64,000 nucleotides of DNA from Pedobacter zeaxanthinifaciens (GTDB lineage Bacteria; Bacteroidota; Bacteroidia; Sphingobacteriales; Sphingobacteriaceae). Within the stretch, counting starts at the first letter, position 1. Each line of letters starts with the position of its first letter. A model generated the notes under the pieces. The model was not told the origin of the DNA. It ran no database searches and saw nothing but the letters and a program-made list of their open reading frames with translations. Made by a program: the position numbers and the translations under genes. Below are positions 33,180-42,340 of the stretch, one piece after another. The stretch covers positions 186,001 through 250,000 of the forward strand of contig NZ_QMHP01000003.1 in assembly GCF_003313335.1 (NCBI RefSeq). Reading direction: 5' to 3'.

Positions 33180-34100
33180 TTATACTACTAAATCAAACAA
33201 TAAAATCAATTGCACTAATGGAATATAAAAAAACGAACAAAACATTACTTTCCTAGCACTCGGCAAGTCCATTTTAACCACAAGCTGATAGGCATACCAG
33301 CTAAATATCAGTCCCAAAATTACCGAAGCGGCAGCAATGTAATAACCGCCAAAACCATAAAAATTTGGCAATAAACTCACCGGAATCAATATCAATGTAC
33401 TTACGAAAGTAAAAACTGCGCTCGTTTTGTCTTTCTTTTTAGTTGGCAATAACCTAAATCCAGCTTTGCTGTAATCTTCATCCAATACCCAAGCTATTGA
33501 CCAGAAGTGCGGGAACTGCCATACAAATTGGATCAAAAATAAAATCAACGCTATTTGAAGGTCAATTTGCGGACTATCTTTCGGTAAAATAAACTCAATA
33601 CCATCATGTCCTAAGCCTGCAAAATAACCAATCAGTGGTGGCAATGCACCAGGGATAGCTCCAACAAATACCGCAATTGGGGATTTCCTTTTTAACGGCG
33701 TATAAGCAAAGGCGTACAACAGGATTGAAAACACAGATAACAAACCTGTTTCTAAGTTTAATTTACCCAACAGCCACGTACCAATAACGCCCATCAGTAA
33801 ACCTGAAACCAAACCCTGACCGGTCGTCATTCTACCTGCAGGCATTGGCCTATCCTTAGTTCTCGACATCAGCTTATCCAAATCTACCTCAATAATTTCA
33901 TTAAAACAGTTGGCTGCACCCGTCACCAAAAATCCTCCAATAATCAATATCAACCAGTTTGTCCAGTTAATTCCATCAATCATATCTCTAGAGATTTGTA
34001 TTTTTTGCGCCATTAAAAAAGTAACGGACGCCGAAAACACCACTAGAAAAGTGAGTCGGAATTTGATAAGTTTAGAAAAATCTGAAAAAAACTGTTTCAA
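33180..34100 (-). CDS. ctaB: Protoheme IX farnesyltransferase (heme O synthase)
   Basis: Membrane prenyltransferase of 306 residues that converts heme B to heme O, the first step to heme A. UbiA-family signatures are visible: NCFNEIIEVDLDKLMSRTKD (first Asp-rich motif), RPMPAGRM, and YTPLKRKSPIAVFVGAIPGALPP. Nine hydrophobic helices. It lies 10 bp after ctaA and feeds the oxidase encoded by the same cluster. Confidence 0.94.
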   Translation of the reverse strand: MKQFFSDFSKLIKFRLTFLVVFSASVTFLMAQKIQISRDMIDGINWTNWLILIIGGFLVTGAANCFNEIIEVDLDKLMSRTKDRPMPAGRMTTGQGLVSGLLMGVIGTWLLGKLNLETGLLSVFSILLYAFAYTPLKRKSPIAVFVGAIPGALPPLIGYFAGLGHDGIEFILPKDSPQIDLQIALILFLIQFVWQFPHFWSIAWVLDEDYSKAGFRLLPTKKKDKTSAVFTFVSTLILIPVSLLPNFYGFGGYYIAAASVILGLIFSWYAYQLVVKMDLPSARKVMFCSFFYIPLVQLILLFDLVV

Positions 34101-34110
34101 TTTAAAATAT

Positions 34111-35172
34111 TTAAGCTGATTTATAAGTCCTAGTCCTATAAACCAATAGATACAAATAATATTGCAAGCTAAACATCATTGTTGAAAACGTAATGTGTAT
34201 AGCTTGTGCATAAGGTGGCAAGCCAAAGTAGGAGAGCAACAAGCCCGATACCAACTGTACGCCGAGTACCACCATTAAATAATTGGCCGTTATTAAAGGC
34301 CAAGCTTTACCACTGAATCGATCAATTACCATTTTGTAAACGATAAAATTACAAGCGCTTACTAAAACAGCTAAATCCCTATGGTAAGAAAAAACTGAGC
34401 CGAGTTTACTGATCCAGGTTGCCCTTCCATTGTATTGTAGTGCTTTAGCTACCACGTCAACGGCTTCTCTAACCTCGGTTCCTAAAATAATTTGAACTAT
34501 TGATATCAATATGGTAAAGAACAAAAATCCTTTGAGCCACAAAATACGGTACATAATAACGCTAGGCTCTTTATGCAGCTCCTTGGCGTAATTGTATGTA
34601 TAGATTGCTATGCCTAAAATCACCAATGCCAATAGCATGTGGACAGTAACTACCCATTGGGTTAAATTAGTAGATACTACAATAGAACCCAACCAAGCTT
34701 GATAAGCCACCACTAAAATGTTCAACCAGCTTAACACGGTAATTCTTGTTGCAGACTTTCGGTAAGTAAAGGAAAATACTGCCAACAGCAACAGAAAAAT
34801 CCCGAGAATAGCACCCGCTAATCGATTGACATATTCTGTCCAAGTTTTTGCTGCATTAAACTCTTCGTGAACTAAAATAGTTTTATCATGCCTTAAGCTA
34901 TCCGCCAGCTGATGTTTGCCCATACTTTCCAAGTATTTAGCAAATCGTTCATTTTTCTTTTTTCTGCTTTCAATGTACTTCTGCTCGTAGTTAGCGGGTA
35001 ATTGACTGGCAGATGTTGGAGGTACGTACTGATCGAAACACTTCGGCCAGTCTGGACATCCCATACCTGAACCTGTACTGCGAACAATACCTCCGGCTAA
35101 AATCACTACCAAAGTAACAATGATAGTAATTAGGTTAATTCTAATAAATCTATTTTCAGATTTGGTAATCAT
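34111..35172 (-). CDS. ctaA: Heme A synthase CtaA/COX15
   Basis: Eight-helix membrane oxygenase of 353 residues that converts heme O to heme A. Features: GGIVRSTGSGMGCPDWPKCF with the paired cysteines near residue 40, EEFNAAKTWTEYVNRLAG with Glu and conserved Asn/Arg, and VVTVHMLLALVILG and AIHITFSTMMF with heme-ligand His. It follows ctaD after a 98-bp gap that contains a hairpin. A shadow frame at 34893-35087 is not real. Confidence 0.92.
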   Translation of the reverse strand: MITKSENRFIRINLITIIVTLVVILAGGIVRSTGSGMGCPDWPKCFDQYVPPTSASQLPANYEQKYIESRKKKNERFAKYLESMGKHQLADSLRHDKTILVHEEFNAAKTWTEYVNRLAGAILGIFLLLLAVFSFTYRKSATRITVLSWLNILVVAYQAWLGSIVVSTNLTQWVVTVHMLLALVILGIAIYTYNYAKELHKEPSVIMYRILWLKGFLFFTILISIVQIILGTEVREAVDVVAKALQYNGRATWISKLGSVFSYHRDLAVLVSACNFIVYKMVIDRFSGKAWPLITANYLMVVLGVQLVSGLLLSYFGLPPYAQAIHITFSTMMFSLQYYLYLLVYRTRTYKSA

Positions 35173-35194
35173 TGATTAATGATAGATTTATAAA

Positions 35195-35240
35195 AATAAG
35201 GTACCTGTTAAATGTTTAAACACTTCGCAGATACCTTATT
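35195..35240 (-). terminator. Hairpin between ctaD and ctaA (terminator or attenuator)
   Basis: aataaggtacctg at 35195 and cagataccttatt ending at 35240 form a 13-pair stem with one wobble, followed on the minus strand by TTATTTTTATAAATC. It lies 31 bp after the ctaD stop and may reduce expression of ctaA and ctaB relative to the oxidase subunits. Confidence 0.6.
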
Positions 35241-35270
35241 ACATATTATTCGACAAAGTTCGCTCAGTGC

Positions 35271-37142
35271 TTAGTTTTGCGCTGGCTTATTTGTTTTTTC
35301 CCATTCTAATTGAATACGCTCAGCTTCCTCATTACCTTCAAAATCATGAGGCAAGTTAGAGTTCATCGTTTGTGAGAAAGGAACTGTTTGAGGGATAAAA
35401 TCCTCAGCCGCTCCTGGCTTGCTATAATCATAAGGCCAACGGTAAACAGTTGGGATTTCTCCTGGCCAGTTACCATGGATGTGTTCAACTGGTGTAGTCC
35501 ACTCTAAAGTATTCGCTTCCCAAGGATTTTGAGGAGCTTTTTTACCTCTAAAGATAGAATAGAAGAAGTTAAACAAAAATGCAATCTGAGCCAAGGCAGC
35601 AATAATTGCCGACCAAGTAACAAATACGTTTACAGTTAACCACTTGTTCATGAATTCAAACTCAGTGAATGCATAGTAACGACGTGGTACACCATCTAAA
35701 CCTAAGAAGTGAAGAGGGAAGAAAACCAAATATGCACAGATGAAAGTTACCCAAAAGTGCAGATAAGCTAACTTGGCGTTCATCATTCTTCCGAACATTT
35801 TAGGGAACCAGTGATAAACACCAGCCAACATACCGAAAATTGCTGCAGAACCCATTACCAAGTGGAAGTGAGCTACTACAAAATAAGTATCGTGTAAGTT
35901 AATATCTAAAGATGCATTACCTAAAAAGATACCGGTTAAACCACCCGAGATGAAGAACGATACCAAACCGATAGCGAAAAGCATTGCTGGTGTAAACCTG
36001 ATATTACCTCTCCAAAGCGTTGCCAAGTAGTTAAATGTTTTTACTGCTGATGGTACCGCAATAATCAACGTGGTGATCATAAACACACCACCTAGTAATG
36101 GGTTCATACCGGTAACAAACATGTGGTGACCCCAAACGATGAACGATAAGATGGTGATACCCATTAAAGAGTAAACCATTGCATGGTAACCGAAAATTGG
36201 TTTTCTTGAGTTAACTGAAATAATTTCAGAAGAGATACCCAAAGCTGGCATAATTACGATGTAAACCTCAGGGTGACCCAAGAACCAGAATAAGTGTTGC
36301 CATAAAATTGGAGAACCACCTTCATTTGGCATAATTTCAGTACCGAATACCATATCTGACAAGTAAAAACTTGTACCGAAACTTCTATCAAATACTAAAA
36401 GAACAACACCTGCTACCAATACTGGGAAAGATAAGATACCCAAAATAGCAGTTAAGAAGAATGCCCAAATAGTTAAAGGCATTTTCCAAAGATCCATCCC
36501 TTTAGTACGCATATTTAATACAGTACTTACATAGTTGATACCACCCATTAAAGATGAAGCAACGAAAAGCACCATACTGATTAACCAAAGCGTCATACCA
36601 ATACCAGAACCTGGCATTGCTTTTGGAACTGCTGACAATGGAGGATATACTGTCCAACCGCCACTTGCAGGGCCAGTTTGGGTAAAGAAAGATCCCATCA
36701 TTACCACACATGCTATAAAGAAAAACCAATAAGATAACATGTTAAGGAATGGAGATGCCATATCTCTAGCACCAAGTTGTAATGGAATTAAAAGGTTACT
36801 AAAAGTACCACTTAAACCAGCTGTTAATACAAAGAATACCATGATGGTACCGTGTATTGTAACTAAAGCCAAATAAAAGTCTGGCTTAATTCTACCACCT
36901 TCAGCCCATTTGCCTAAAAAAGACTCTAACAATGGAAAAGACTTGTCAGGCCAAGCTAATTGCAACCTGAAAAGGATTGATAAAGCCATCGCAATAACTG
37001 CCATAACTATACCAGTTATCAAAAACTGCTTGGCAATCATTTTATGATCTTGACTAAACACGTATTTAGTTAAGAACGTTTCATGGTGATGGCCATGTCC
37101 ATGATCGTCGTGGTGTGTATCGTGTAATGATATTGTTGACAT
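35271..37142 (-). CDS. ctaD: Cytochrome c oxidase subunit I (A-type)
   Basis: Catalytic subunit of 623 residues with 12 or more helices, binding heme a, heme a3 and CuB. HPEVYIVIMPALG carries the CuB His-Tyr pair and the proton-path Glu, marking an A1-type enzyme; VWGHHMFVTGM supplies the CuB His pair; NLHDTYFVVAHFHLV supplies heme ligands. The N-terminus is unusually rich in His (HDTHHDDHGHGHHHE). It follows ctaC by 21 bp in the same operon. Confidence 0.96.
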   Translation of the reverse strand: MSTISLHDTHHDDHGHGHHHETFLTKYVFSQDHKMIAKQFLITGIVMAVIAMALSILFRLQLAWPDKSFPLLESFLGKWAEGGRIKPDFYLALVTIHGTIMVFFVLTAGLSGTFSNLLIPLQLGARDMASPFLNMLSYWFFFIACVVMMGSFFTQTGPASGGWTVYPPLSAVPKAMPGSGIGMTLWLISMVLFVASSLMGGINYVSTVLNMRTKGMDLWKMPLTIWAFFLTAILGILSFPVLVAGVVLLVFDRSFGTSFYLSDMVFGTEIMPNEGGSPILWQHLFWFLGHPEVYIVIMPALGISSEIISVNSRKPIFGYHAMVYSLMGITILSFIVWGHHMFVTGMNPLLGGVFMITTLIIAVPSAVKTFNYLATLWRGNIRFTPAMLFAIGLVSFFISGGLTGIFLGNASLDINLHDTYFVVAHFHLVMGSAAIFGMLAGVYHWFPKMFGRMMNAKLAYLHFWVTFICAYLVFFPLHFLGLDGVPRRYYAFTEFEFMNKWLTVNVFVTWSAIIAALAQIAFLFNFFYSIFRGKKAPQNPWEANTLEWTTPVEHIHGNWPGEIPTVYRWPYDYSKPGAAEDFIPQTVPFSQTMNSNLPHDFEGNEEAERIQLEWEKTNKPAQN

Positions 37143-37163
37143 AATAAGGTTTTTCCAGTATTA

Positions 37164-38417
37164 TTATTTTTTTAAAGCTAATTGGTTGTTGGTATTCACC
37201 GCTGCCGTAGCTGCTGTTGCAGTACTGTCAGCTGGAGCTTCTGCTGCTGCAGGAGCTGCCTCCACTGGAATTGGCAGTTTGAATACCTTTCTCAAATCGT
37301 TAGTTAAGTATGGCGTTTGTTTAGTTAACCATTCTTTATACTCTTGCTCGCTAACAACCCTTACATTTTTTTGCATGTTATAGTGGTTAGCACCACAAAT
37401 TTTAGCACACAATAAAAGGTAATTGAACTTAGGATCATTAAGTTTAGTTCTCATCTCATCAGTAGTGATGGTTGGAGTAAACTCAAAATACGAAGTCATA
37501 CCTGGAACAGTATTTAACTGCACTCTAAAATGAGGCATGTAAAAACTGTGGATTACATCTTTACTAGTTAAGATAAAACGTACTGGCTTATTAACAGGAA
37601 GTACAATTTCGTCTGCAATTAAATCGTCTAAAGAGTTTTTATCATTGAAATCAACACCTAAACCATTAATAGCAGTAATCAACTTGTAGTTCTTTTTACC
37701 AACCACTGCATCTGGTCCTGGATAACGAATATCCCAAACGAACTGAGAAGAAGTCACTTCAATGCTAATTGGTCTGTTTTTAGGATCTTCAACTTTATAG
37801 AAAATTGATCTCCAAGTTAAAAAGCCTTTTAATACCAACAAGGTTAACACTAAAGCTGGAACGATAGTCCAAATTTTCTCAATAGTATTATTGTGTGGGT
37901 AGTAATATGCTTTTCTTTTATCAGACGCTCTGTATACGTAAGCAAACGCAAATAGGATAATATGCGTAAGCACAAATACAATGGTAGTAATGATCAAGGT
38001 TAACTTGAACATCTCATCAATACGGTGACCGTGCTCCGAAGCGGATTCGTGCATGTGAGATATCATAGTACCATGTACCGAATATTCCCAATAAACACCA
38101 TATAAACCTACTACTAAAAACAGCGCAAAAATAACGGCGTTTACAGTATTCCAATTAATGCCCTCTGGCTTACCTTGTGTTTCGCGAGTTAATTCGTAAA
38201 CACGTAAAGCCTTACCTACAATAGCAATGAATAAACATAGCAGCAAGAACAACAATACATAAAATAATGCACTTTGATGTACCTTGCCCATATCTACAGG
38301 CTTAGTAGTTGCAGTAGCAGCTGCATCTTGAGCAAAAGCAGTACCGCTGTAAAACACGGTAAATAATACCGCTAGCGCTGCCATTGTTTTATTAACTATT
38401 AACTTTCTTAAACTCAT
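37164..38417 (-). CDS. ctaC: Cytochrome c oxidase subunit II (CuA protein)
   Basis: A 417-residue protein with a signal-like N-terminus, two or three transmembrane helices and a periplasmic cupredoxin domain. CuA ligands: HSFYMPHFRVQLN upstream and CAKICGANHYNM near the C-terminus. There is an added region of about 100 residues between helices and an Ala-rich C-terminal tail (EAAPAAAEAPADSTATAA) with no heme-binding CxxCH, so it is not a fused caa3-type subunit. Precedes ctaD by 21 bp. Confidence 0.95.
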   Translation of the reverse strand: MSLRKLIVNKTMAALAVLFTVFYSGTAFAQDAAATATTKPVDMGKVHQSALFYVLLFLLLCLFIAIVGKALRVYELTRETQGKPEGINWNTVNAVIFALFLVVGLYGVYWEYSVHGTMISHMHESASEHGHRIDEMFKLTLIITTIVFVLTHIILFAFAYVYRASDKRKAYYYPHNNTIEKIWTIVPALVLTLLVLKGFLTWRSIFYKVEDPKNRPISIEVTSSQFVWDIRYPGPDAVVGKKNYKLITAINGLGVDFNDKNSLDDLIADEIVLPVNKPVRFILTSKDVIHSFYMPHFRVQLNTVPGMTSYFEFTPTITTDEMRTKLNDPKFNYLLLCAKICGANHYNMQKNVRVVSEQEYKEWLTKQTPYLTNDLRKVFKLPIPVEAAPAAAEAPADSTATAATAAVNTNNQLALKK

Positions 38418-38478
38418 TTCTTTAAAAGTAGTACTATGTACTGTTTTATATTATTTGTTATTGCAACCTCGTATTTAA

Positions 38479-39708
38479 CTACAGGTGATGATTTAAACTC
38501 TCTTGTAAAAACGGATGGTTTTTAGCTACCATTGGTTTCTTACTCAAAGCACTTAACACCGTGAATACGAACAAGCCAACAAAACCCGCTGCAATACCAA
38601 TTTCCAAAATTCCAAAACCGCTACCATCTTTAGGGCCATATTCGAAAACGCCTGGCATAATCATTTGATAGTAATCTACCCAATGACCACAAACTACAAT
38701 GATAGCTACCGTTAATAGAATGTTTTCACTTCTCTTGTTATCACGATCCATTAACAATAATAGCGGAGACAAGAAGTTAAGTACAATATTTAAGTAGAAC
38801 CAGAATTCGTAACTGTTAAATCTCTTGTAGAAATATACTGTCTCTTCTGACATGTTTGCATAATAGATCAATAAGAACTGTGCAAACCAAACGTAAGTCC
38901 AGAAGATAGAGAAACCAAAGATAAACTGACCTAAGTTATGTAGGTGGCTGTTATTTACCCAACTCATGTAACCCGCTTTTCTCAATAGGATGATGATGAT
39001 AGCGATAATTGCTAAAGTACTTACCCACATTGAAGCGAAGTTATACCAACCAAACATTGTAGAGAACCAGTGCGCCTCTAGCGACATGATATTGTCGAAA
39101 GCGAAAATTGGTGTTGTAAATCCGTAGATTACTAAGAAAATACAAGAGTATTTGAAGCTCTTATTGTAAGAAGTTAAACCTCCACTTAAATCTTCGTTAT
39201 ACGACCATTTGGTTACAAAGTGAGCAAAAATTGCATACGATCCCATGAACACGAACTGTCTGATCATGAAGAATGGTACGTTCAAAAATGCCGACTTACC
39301 TGCAATAATGGCATCATAGTTTTCACTGCCTTTATCAGTTAAACCTTCTGCATGCCAGTGGTGATAAAGGTTATGAGTATATAAACCTAAACCAGTAATC
39401 ACAATTAACAGCAATGCTGCCAATGGTAAGTTTTTTGCCATTGCTTGAGGTACACGTAAAATAGATGCCGACCATCCTGCCTGTGCCACGAATTGTATTG
39501 CCAAAAAGAAAGTGGCAGACATACAAACACATGCGAAGTAGTAGCCCATTAACAATAGATTGGCAAAAGTTCGCTCATGACTAACATGATCTCCCATAAG
39601 TCCGTAAGCAATTGCTGCAATACCAACAACGATACCAGCAATACTCAGGCTTTTTACTTTCCCAGTAAACTCAAATTGTTCACTTAAATTATAATGATGA
39701 GTTCCCAT
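38479..39708 (-). CDS. actF: Alternative Complex III subunit ActF
   Basis: Polytopic membrane protein of 409 residues with about ten helices, an NrfD/PsrC-related subunit of the quinol:cytochrome c oxidoreductase. Recognised by order and by phrases such as FANLLLMGYYFACVCMSATFFLAI and WVNNSHLHNLGQFIFGFSIFW. It is the last of six act genes, 61 bp before ctaC. Together with ActC it forms the membrane part of ACIII. Confidence 0.88.
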   Translation of the reverse strand: MGTHHYNLSEQFEFTGKVKSLSIAGIVVGIAAIAYGLMGDHVSHERTFANLLLMGYYFACVCMSATFFLAIQFVAQAGWSASILRVPQAMAKNLPLAALLLIVITGLGLYTHNLYHHWHAEGLTDKGSENYDAIIAGKSAFLNVPFFMIRQFVFMGSYAIFAHFVTKWSYNEDLSGGLTSYNKSFKYSCIFLVIYGFTTPIFAFDNIMSLEAHWFSTMFGWYNFASMWVSTLAIIAIIIILLRKAGYMSWVNNSHLHNLGQFIFGFSIFWTYVWFAQFLLIYYANMSEETVYFYKRFNSYEFWFYLNIVLNFLSPLLLLMDRDNKRSENILLTVAIIVVCGHWVDYYQMIMPGVFEYGPKDGSGFGILEIGIAAGFVGLFVFTVLSALSKKPMVAKNHPFLQESLNHHL

Positions 39709-39723
39709 TTATATCTGCTTTTC

Positions 39724-40311
39724 TTATTGTATTTTTTGTAATTGTTGAACATACATCACTACTTTCCATCTTTCAGTTGGGCTAAGTTGTGAAGCATGAG
39801 ATCCCATTGCATTCAAACCATACATGATGGTGTGATAAATTTTTCCCGCAGGCATATCTTTCATTAATCCACCGCGTGATGAAATTGCATCAGCGCCATG
39901 GTATGCAGGTACACCAGAGATACCTTTATCCAACTTCACGATATGACCTTGTCCATCACCTTTCTCGCCGTGGCAAGGAGAACAGAACACGGTATAAAAA
40001 TGCTTACCTTCAAGTAAGTTTTTTTCTGTTAAGGCCAAAGGGTTTACCAATGCTGCAGATGCCTCATATCCTTCTTTCGTGTTAGGATAGTCGTATCTTA
40101 CAAAGTCTACCGGTGTAGTATTTGGCGGTGGCGTTTGCGAAGTAGCTCCGTTCGCAAAGTTTTTATTTGGCTGATCTTGGTTGTAAGCGATAGGATCATA
40201 CATGTTTCTAGCATATTCCAAGCCAGTGCTTTTGTTGTCTTTACAAGCTGAGAACATTGCTACAGAAGCTAGCAAGCCAAATGCTCCCAAAACAATTTTA
40301 CTCTTATTCAT
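39724..40311 (-). CDS. actE: Alternative Complex III subunit ActE, monoheme cytochrome c lipoprotein
   Basis: A 195-residue lipoprotein if started at ATG 40311 (MNKSKIVLGAFGLLASVAMFSAC, a clear lipobox); longer starts at 40320 and 40332 overlap actD and would put a short charged segment before the signal peptide. A single heme motif CSPCH is near residue 115, and the distal Met would be in MYGLNAMGSH. It is expected to carry electrons from ACIII to the oxidase. Overlaps the end of actD by about 8 bp. Confidence 0.88.
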   Translation of the reverse strand: MNKSKIVLGAFGLLASVAMFSACKDNKSTGLEYARNMYDPIAYNQDQPNKNFANGATSQTPPPNTTPVDFVRYDYPNTKEGYEASAALVNPLALTEKNLLEGKHFYTVFCSPCHGEKGDGQGHIVKLDKGISGVPAYHGADAISSRGGLMKDMPAGKIYHTIMYGLNAMGSHASQLSPTERWKVVMYVQQLQKIQ

Positions 40312-40840
40312 AGCTAACATACTTCCTTTCATTATGCTTTACTTCTAGAGCACCAGCACTTTTTAAAAGTTCATCAATTTTATCATGTTCAGCATTTTGT
40401 TTTGCGTCGATAGCAATTACAAAACGATCATCTGTAGCACGTAAATCCATTACTCTTGGCGCTCTACCCGGAAACAAGTGGGTTGATGCGTAGTAAGAAC
40501 CTACTAAGCCGAAGGCACAGAACAGGATAGTTAACTCGAAAGTAATTGGCACAAAGTCTGGAAATGCAAAGTGCGTTTTACCTCCAATATTTACTGGCCA
40601 ATCAACTACTGTAGCCAAATAAACTCCAGTAAGCATGGTAATTGTACCTGTAATTCCGAAAAAGAAAGCGGCAATATCTAATCTAGATCTTTTAACGCCC
40701 AATTTTGCTTCGATACCGTGTATAGGCATTGGTGTATAAACATCGTAAATAGAGATGTTATTTTCCTGCAATTTCTTGATGCCGGTTAGCATCTCATCAG
40801 GATCGCCAAAGCTGCCTAAAATATATTTGATATTACTCAT
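40304..40840 (-). CDS. actD: Alternative Complex III subunit ActD (DUF3341)
   Basis: A 178-residue membrane subunit of ACIII. It has two central hydrophobic helices (IAAFFFGITGTITMLTGVYLA and FELTILFCAFGLVGSYYAS). The N-terminus IKYILGSFGDPDEMLTGIKKLQEN and PMPIHGIEAKLG are typical of DUF3341. It follows actC by 2 bp, and its stop lies inside the start region of actE. Confidence 0.88.
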   Translation of the reverse strand: MSNIKYILGSFGDPDEMLTGIKKLQENNISIYDVYTPMPIHGIEAKLGVKRSRLDIAAFFFGITGTITMLTGVYLATVVDWPVNIGGKTHFAFPDFVPITFELTILFCAFGLVGSYYASTHLFPGRAPRVMDLRATDDRFVIAIDAKQNAEHDKIDELLKSAGALEVKHNERKYVSYE

Positions 40841-40842
40841 TG

Positions 40843-42315
40843 TTATATTTTTGCGTATTCTTCTTGTTTAACACTATCAAATTTCTCTAAAGATGCAACA
40901 TACTCTTGTACTTGCTCTTTATCTAAGTTACCTTCTTTGATCAATTTCATTTTAGATTGCTCACTTGAGCTCTTCAAAATCATTTTAACCTCTGCAATAG
41001 CAATAGAAGGTAATACTCTTAAGAACAATAGGAACAAAGTAAAGAACACTCCTATTGAACCTACAAACACGCCCACATCAACCCAAGTTGGAGAGAACAT
41101 AGTCCAGCTTGATGGCAGGTAATCACGGTGTAATGAAGTTACAATGATTACGAAACGCTCAAACCACATACCGATGTTCACTACGATAGATAATACCCAA
41201 GTTGCTGCAATGTTGGTACGGATTTTTTTGAACCATAACAACTGTGGAGAAATTACGTTACACGTCATCATTAACCAATATGCCCAAGCAAATGGACCAG
41301 CAATACGATTTTGGAAAGCGTAAAGCTCATATTGAGAACCTGAGTACCAAGCGATGAATAACTCTGTTAAATAAGCCACACCTACAATTGAACCAGTTAA
41401 GATGATGATTTTGTTCATCGACTCAATGTGGAACATGGTGATATAGTTTTCTAAACCTAATACTTTACGTACAACCAATAATAAGGTTAATACCATCGCA
41501 AAACCTGAGAAAATCGCACCTGCCACAAAGTATGGAGGGAAGATTGTGGTATGCCATCCAGGAATTACCGATGTAGCAAAGTCCATGGATACGATGGTGT
41601 GTACCGAAAGTACAAGAGGTGTTGAGATACCAGCTAAGATTAACGACACCGCCTCAAAACGTTGCCAAGTTTTTACGCTACCTGTCCAACCGAATGAGAA
41701 AATAGTGTAAATCTTTTTACGCATTCCTGTTGCTCTATCTCTAATAGTCGCGATATCTGGCAATAAACCTGTGTACCAGAATAATAATGATACCGAGAAG
41801 TAAGTAGAGATCGCAAACATATCCCACACTAGTGGAGAGTTAAAGTTTACCCAAAGTGAACCGAATTGGTTTGGCAACGGAAGTACCCAATATGCCAACC
41901 AAGGACGACCCATGTGTGATACTACGTACGTAGCGGCACAAATAACGGCGAAAATGGTCATCGCCTCTGCCGAACGGTTGATGGAGTTACGCCAGTTTTG
42001 ACGGAAAAGTAATAATACTGCCGAAATTAGTGTTCCAGCGTGACCAATACCTACCCACCATACGAAACCGGTGATATCCCAAGCCCAACCTACTGTTTTA
42101 TTTAAACCCCAAGAACCGATACCAAACCAGAACGTGTAGCCTACAGAAACAATCCATAGGGTAGCGCCGCAAAGTGCAAGGATAAATCCAATCCACCAAG
42201 CCTTGTTAGGTTTATTTTCTACCGGAGATAAGATCTCTTCCGTAATTTGGGCATACGTGATGTCCTTTCCGGTAATTAAGGGTTCTCTTAAAATTGATTC
42301 GTTATGTCCTGCCAT
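40843..42315 (-). CDS. actC: Alternative Complex III subunit ActC (NrfD/PsrC-like)
   Basis: A 490-residue, about ten-helix membrane protein of the NrfD/PsrC family that holds the quinol site of ACIII. Visible signatures: FVWWVGIGHAGTLISAVLLLFRQNWRNSINR (shown in part), SHMGRPWLAYWVLPLPNQ and GWHTTIFPPYFVAGAIFSG. The C-terminus ends in a charged cytoplasmic tail. It lies between actB (25 bp upstream) and actD (2 bp downstream). Confidence 0.93.
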   Translation of the reverse strand: MAGHNESILREPLITGKDITYAQITEEILSPVENKPNKAWWIGFILALCGATLWIVSVGYTFWFGIGSWGLNKTVGWAWDITGFVWWVGIGHAGTLISAVLLLFRQNWRNSINRSAEAMTIFAVICAATYVVSHMGRPWLAYWVLPLPNQFGSLWVNFNSPLVWDMFAISTYFSVSLLFWYTGLLPDIATIRDRATGMRKKIYTIFSFGWTGSVKTWQRFEAVSLILAGISTPLVLSVHTIVSMDFATSVIPGWHTTIFPPYFVAGAIFSGFAMVLTLLLVVRKVLGLENYITMFHIESMNKIIILTGSIVGVAYLTELFIAWYSGSQYELYAFQNRIAGPFAWAYWLMMTCNVISPQLLWFKKIRTNIAATWVLSIVVNIGMWFERFVIIVTSLHRDYLPSSWTMFSPTWVDVGVFVGSIGVFFTLFLLFLRVLPSIAIAEVKMILKSSSEQSKMKLIKEGNLDKEQVQEYVASLEKFDSVKQEEYAKI

Positions 42316-42340
42316 ATTCTATATTGCTGTAAGTAGCAGC

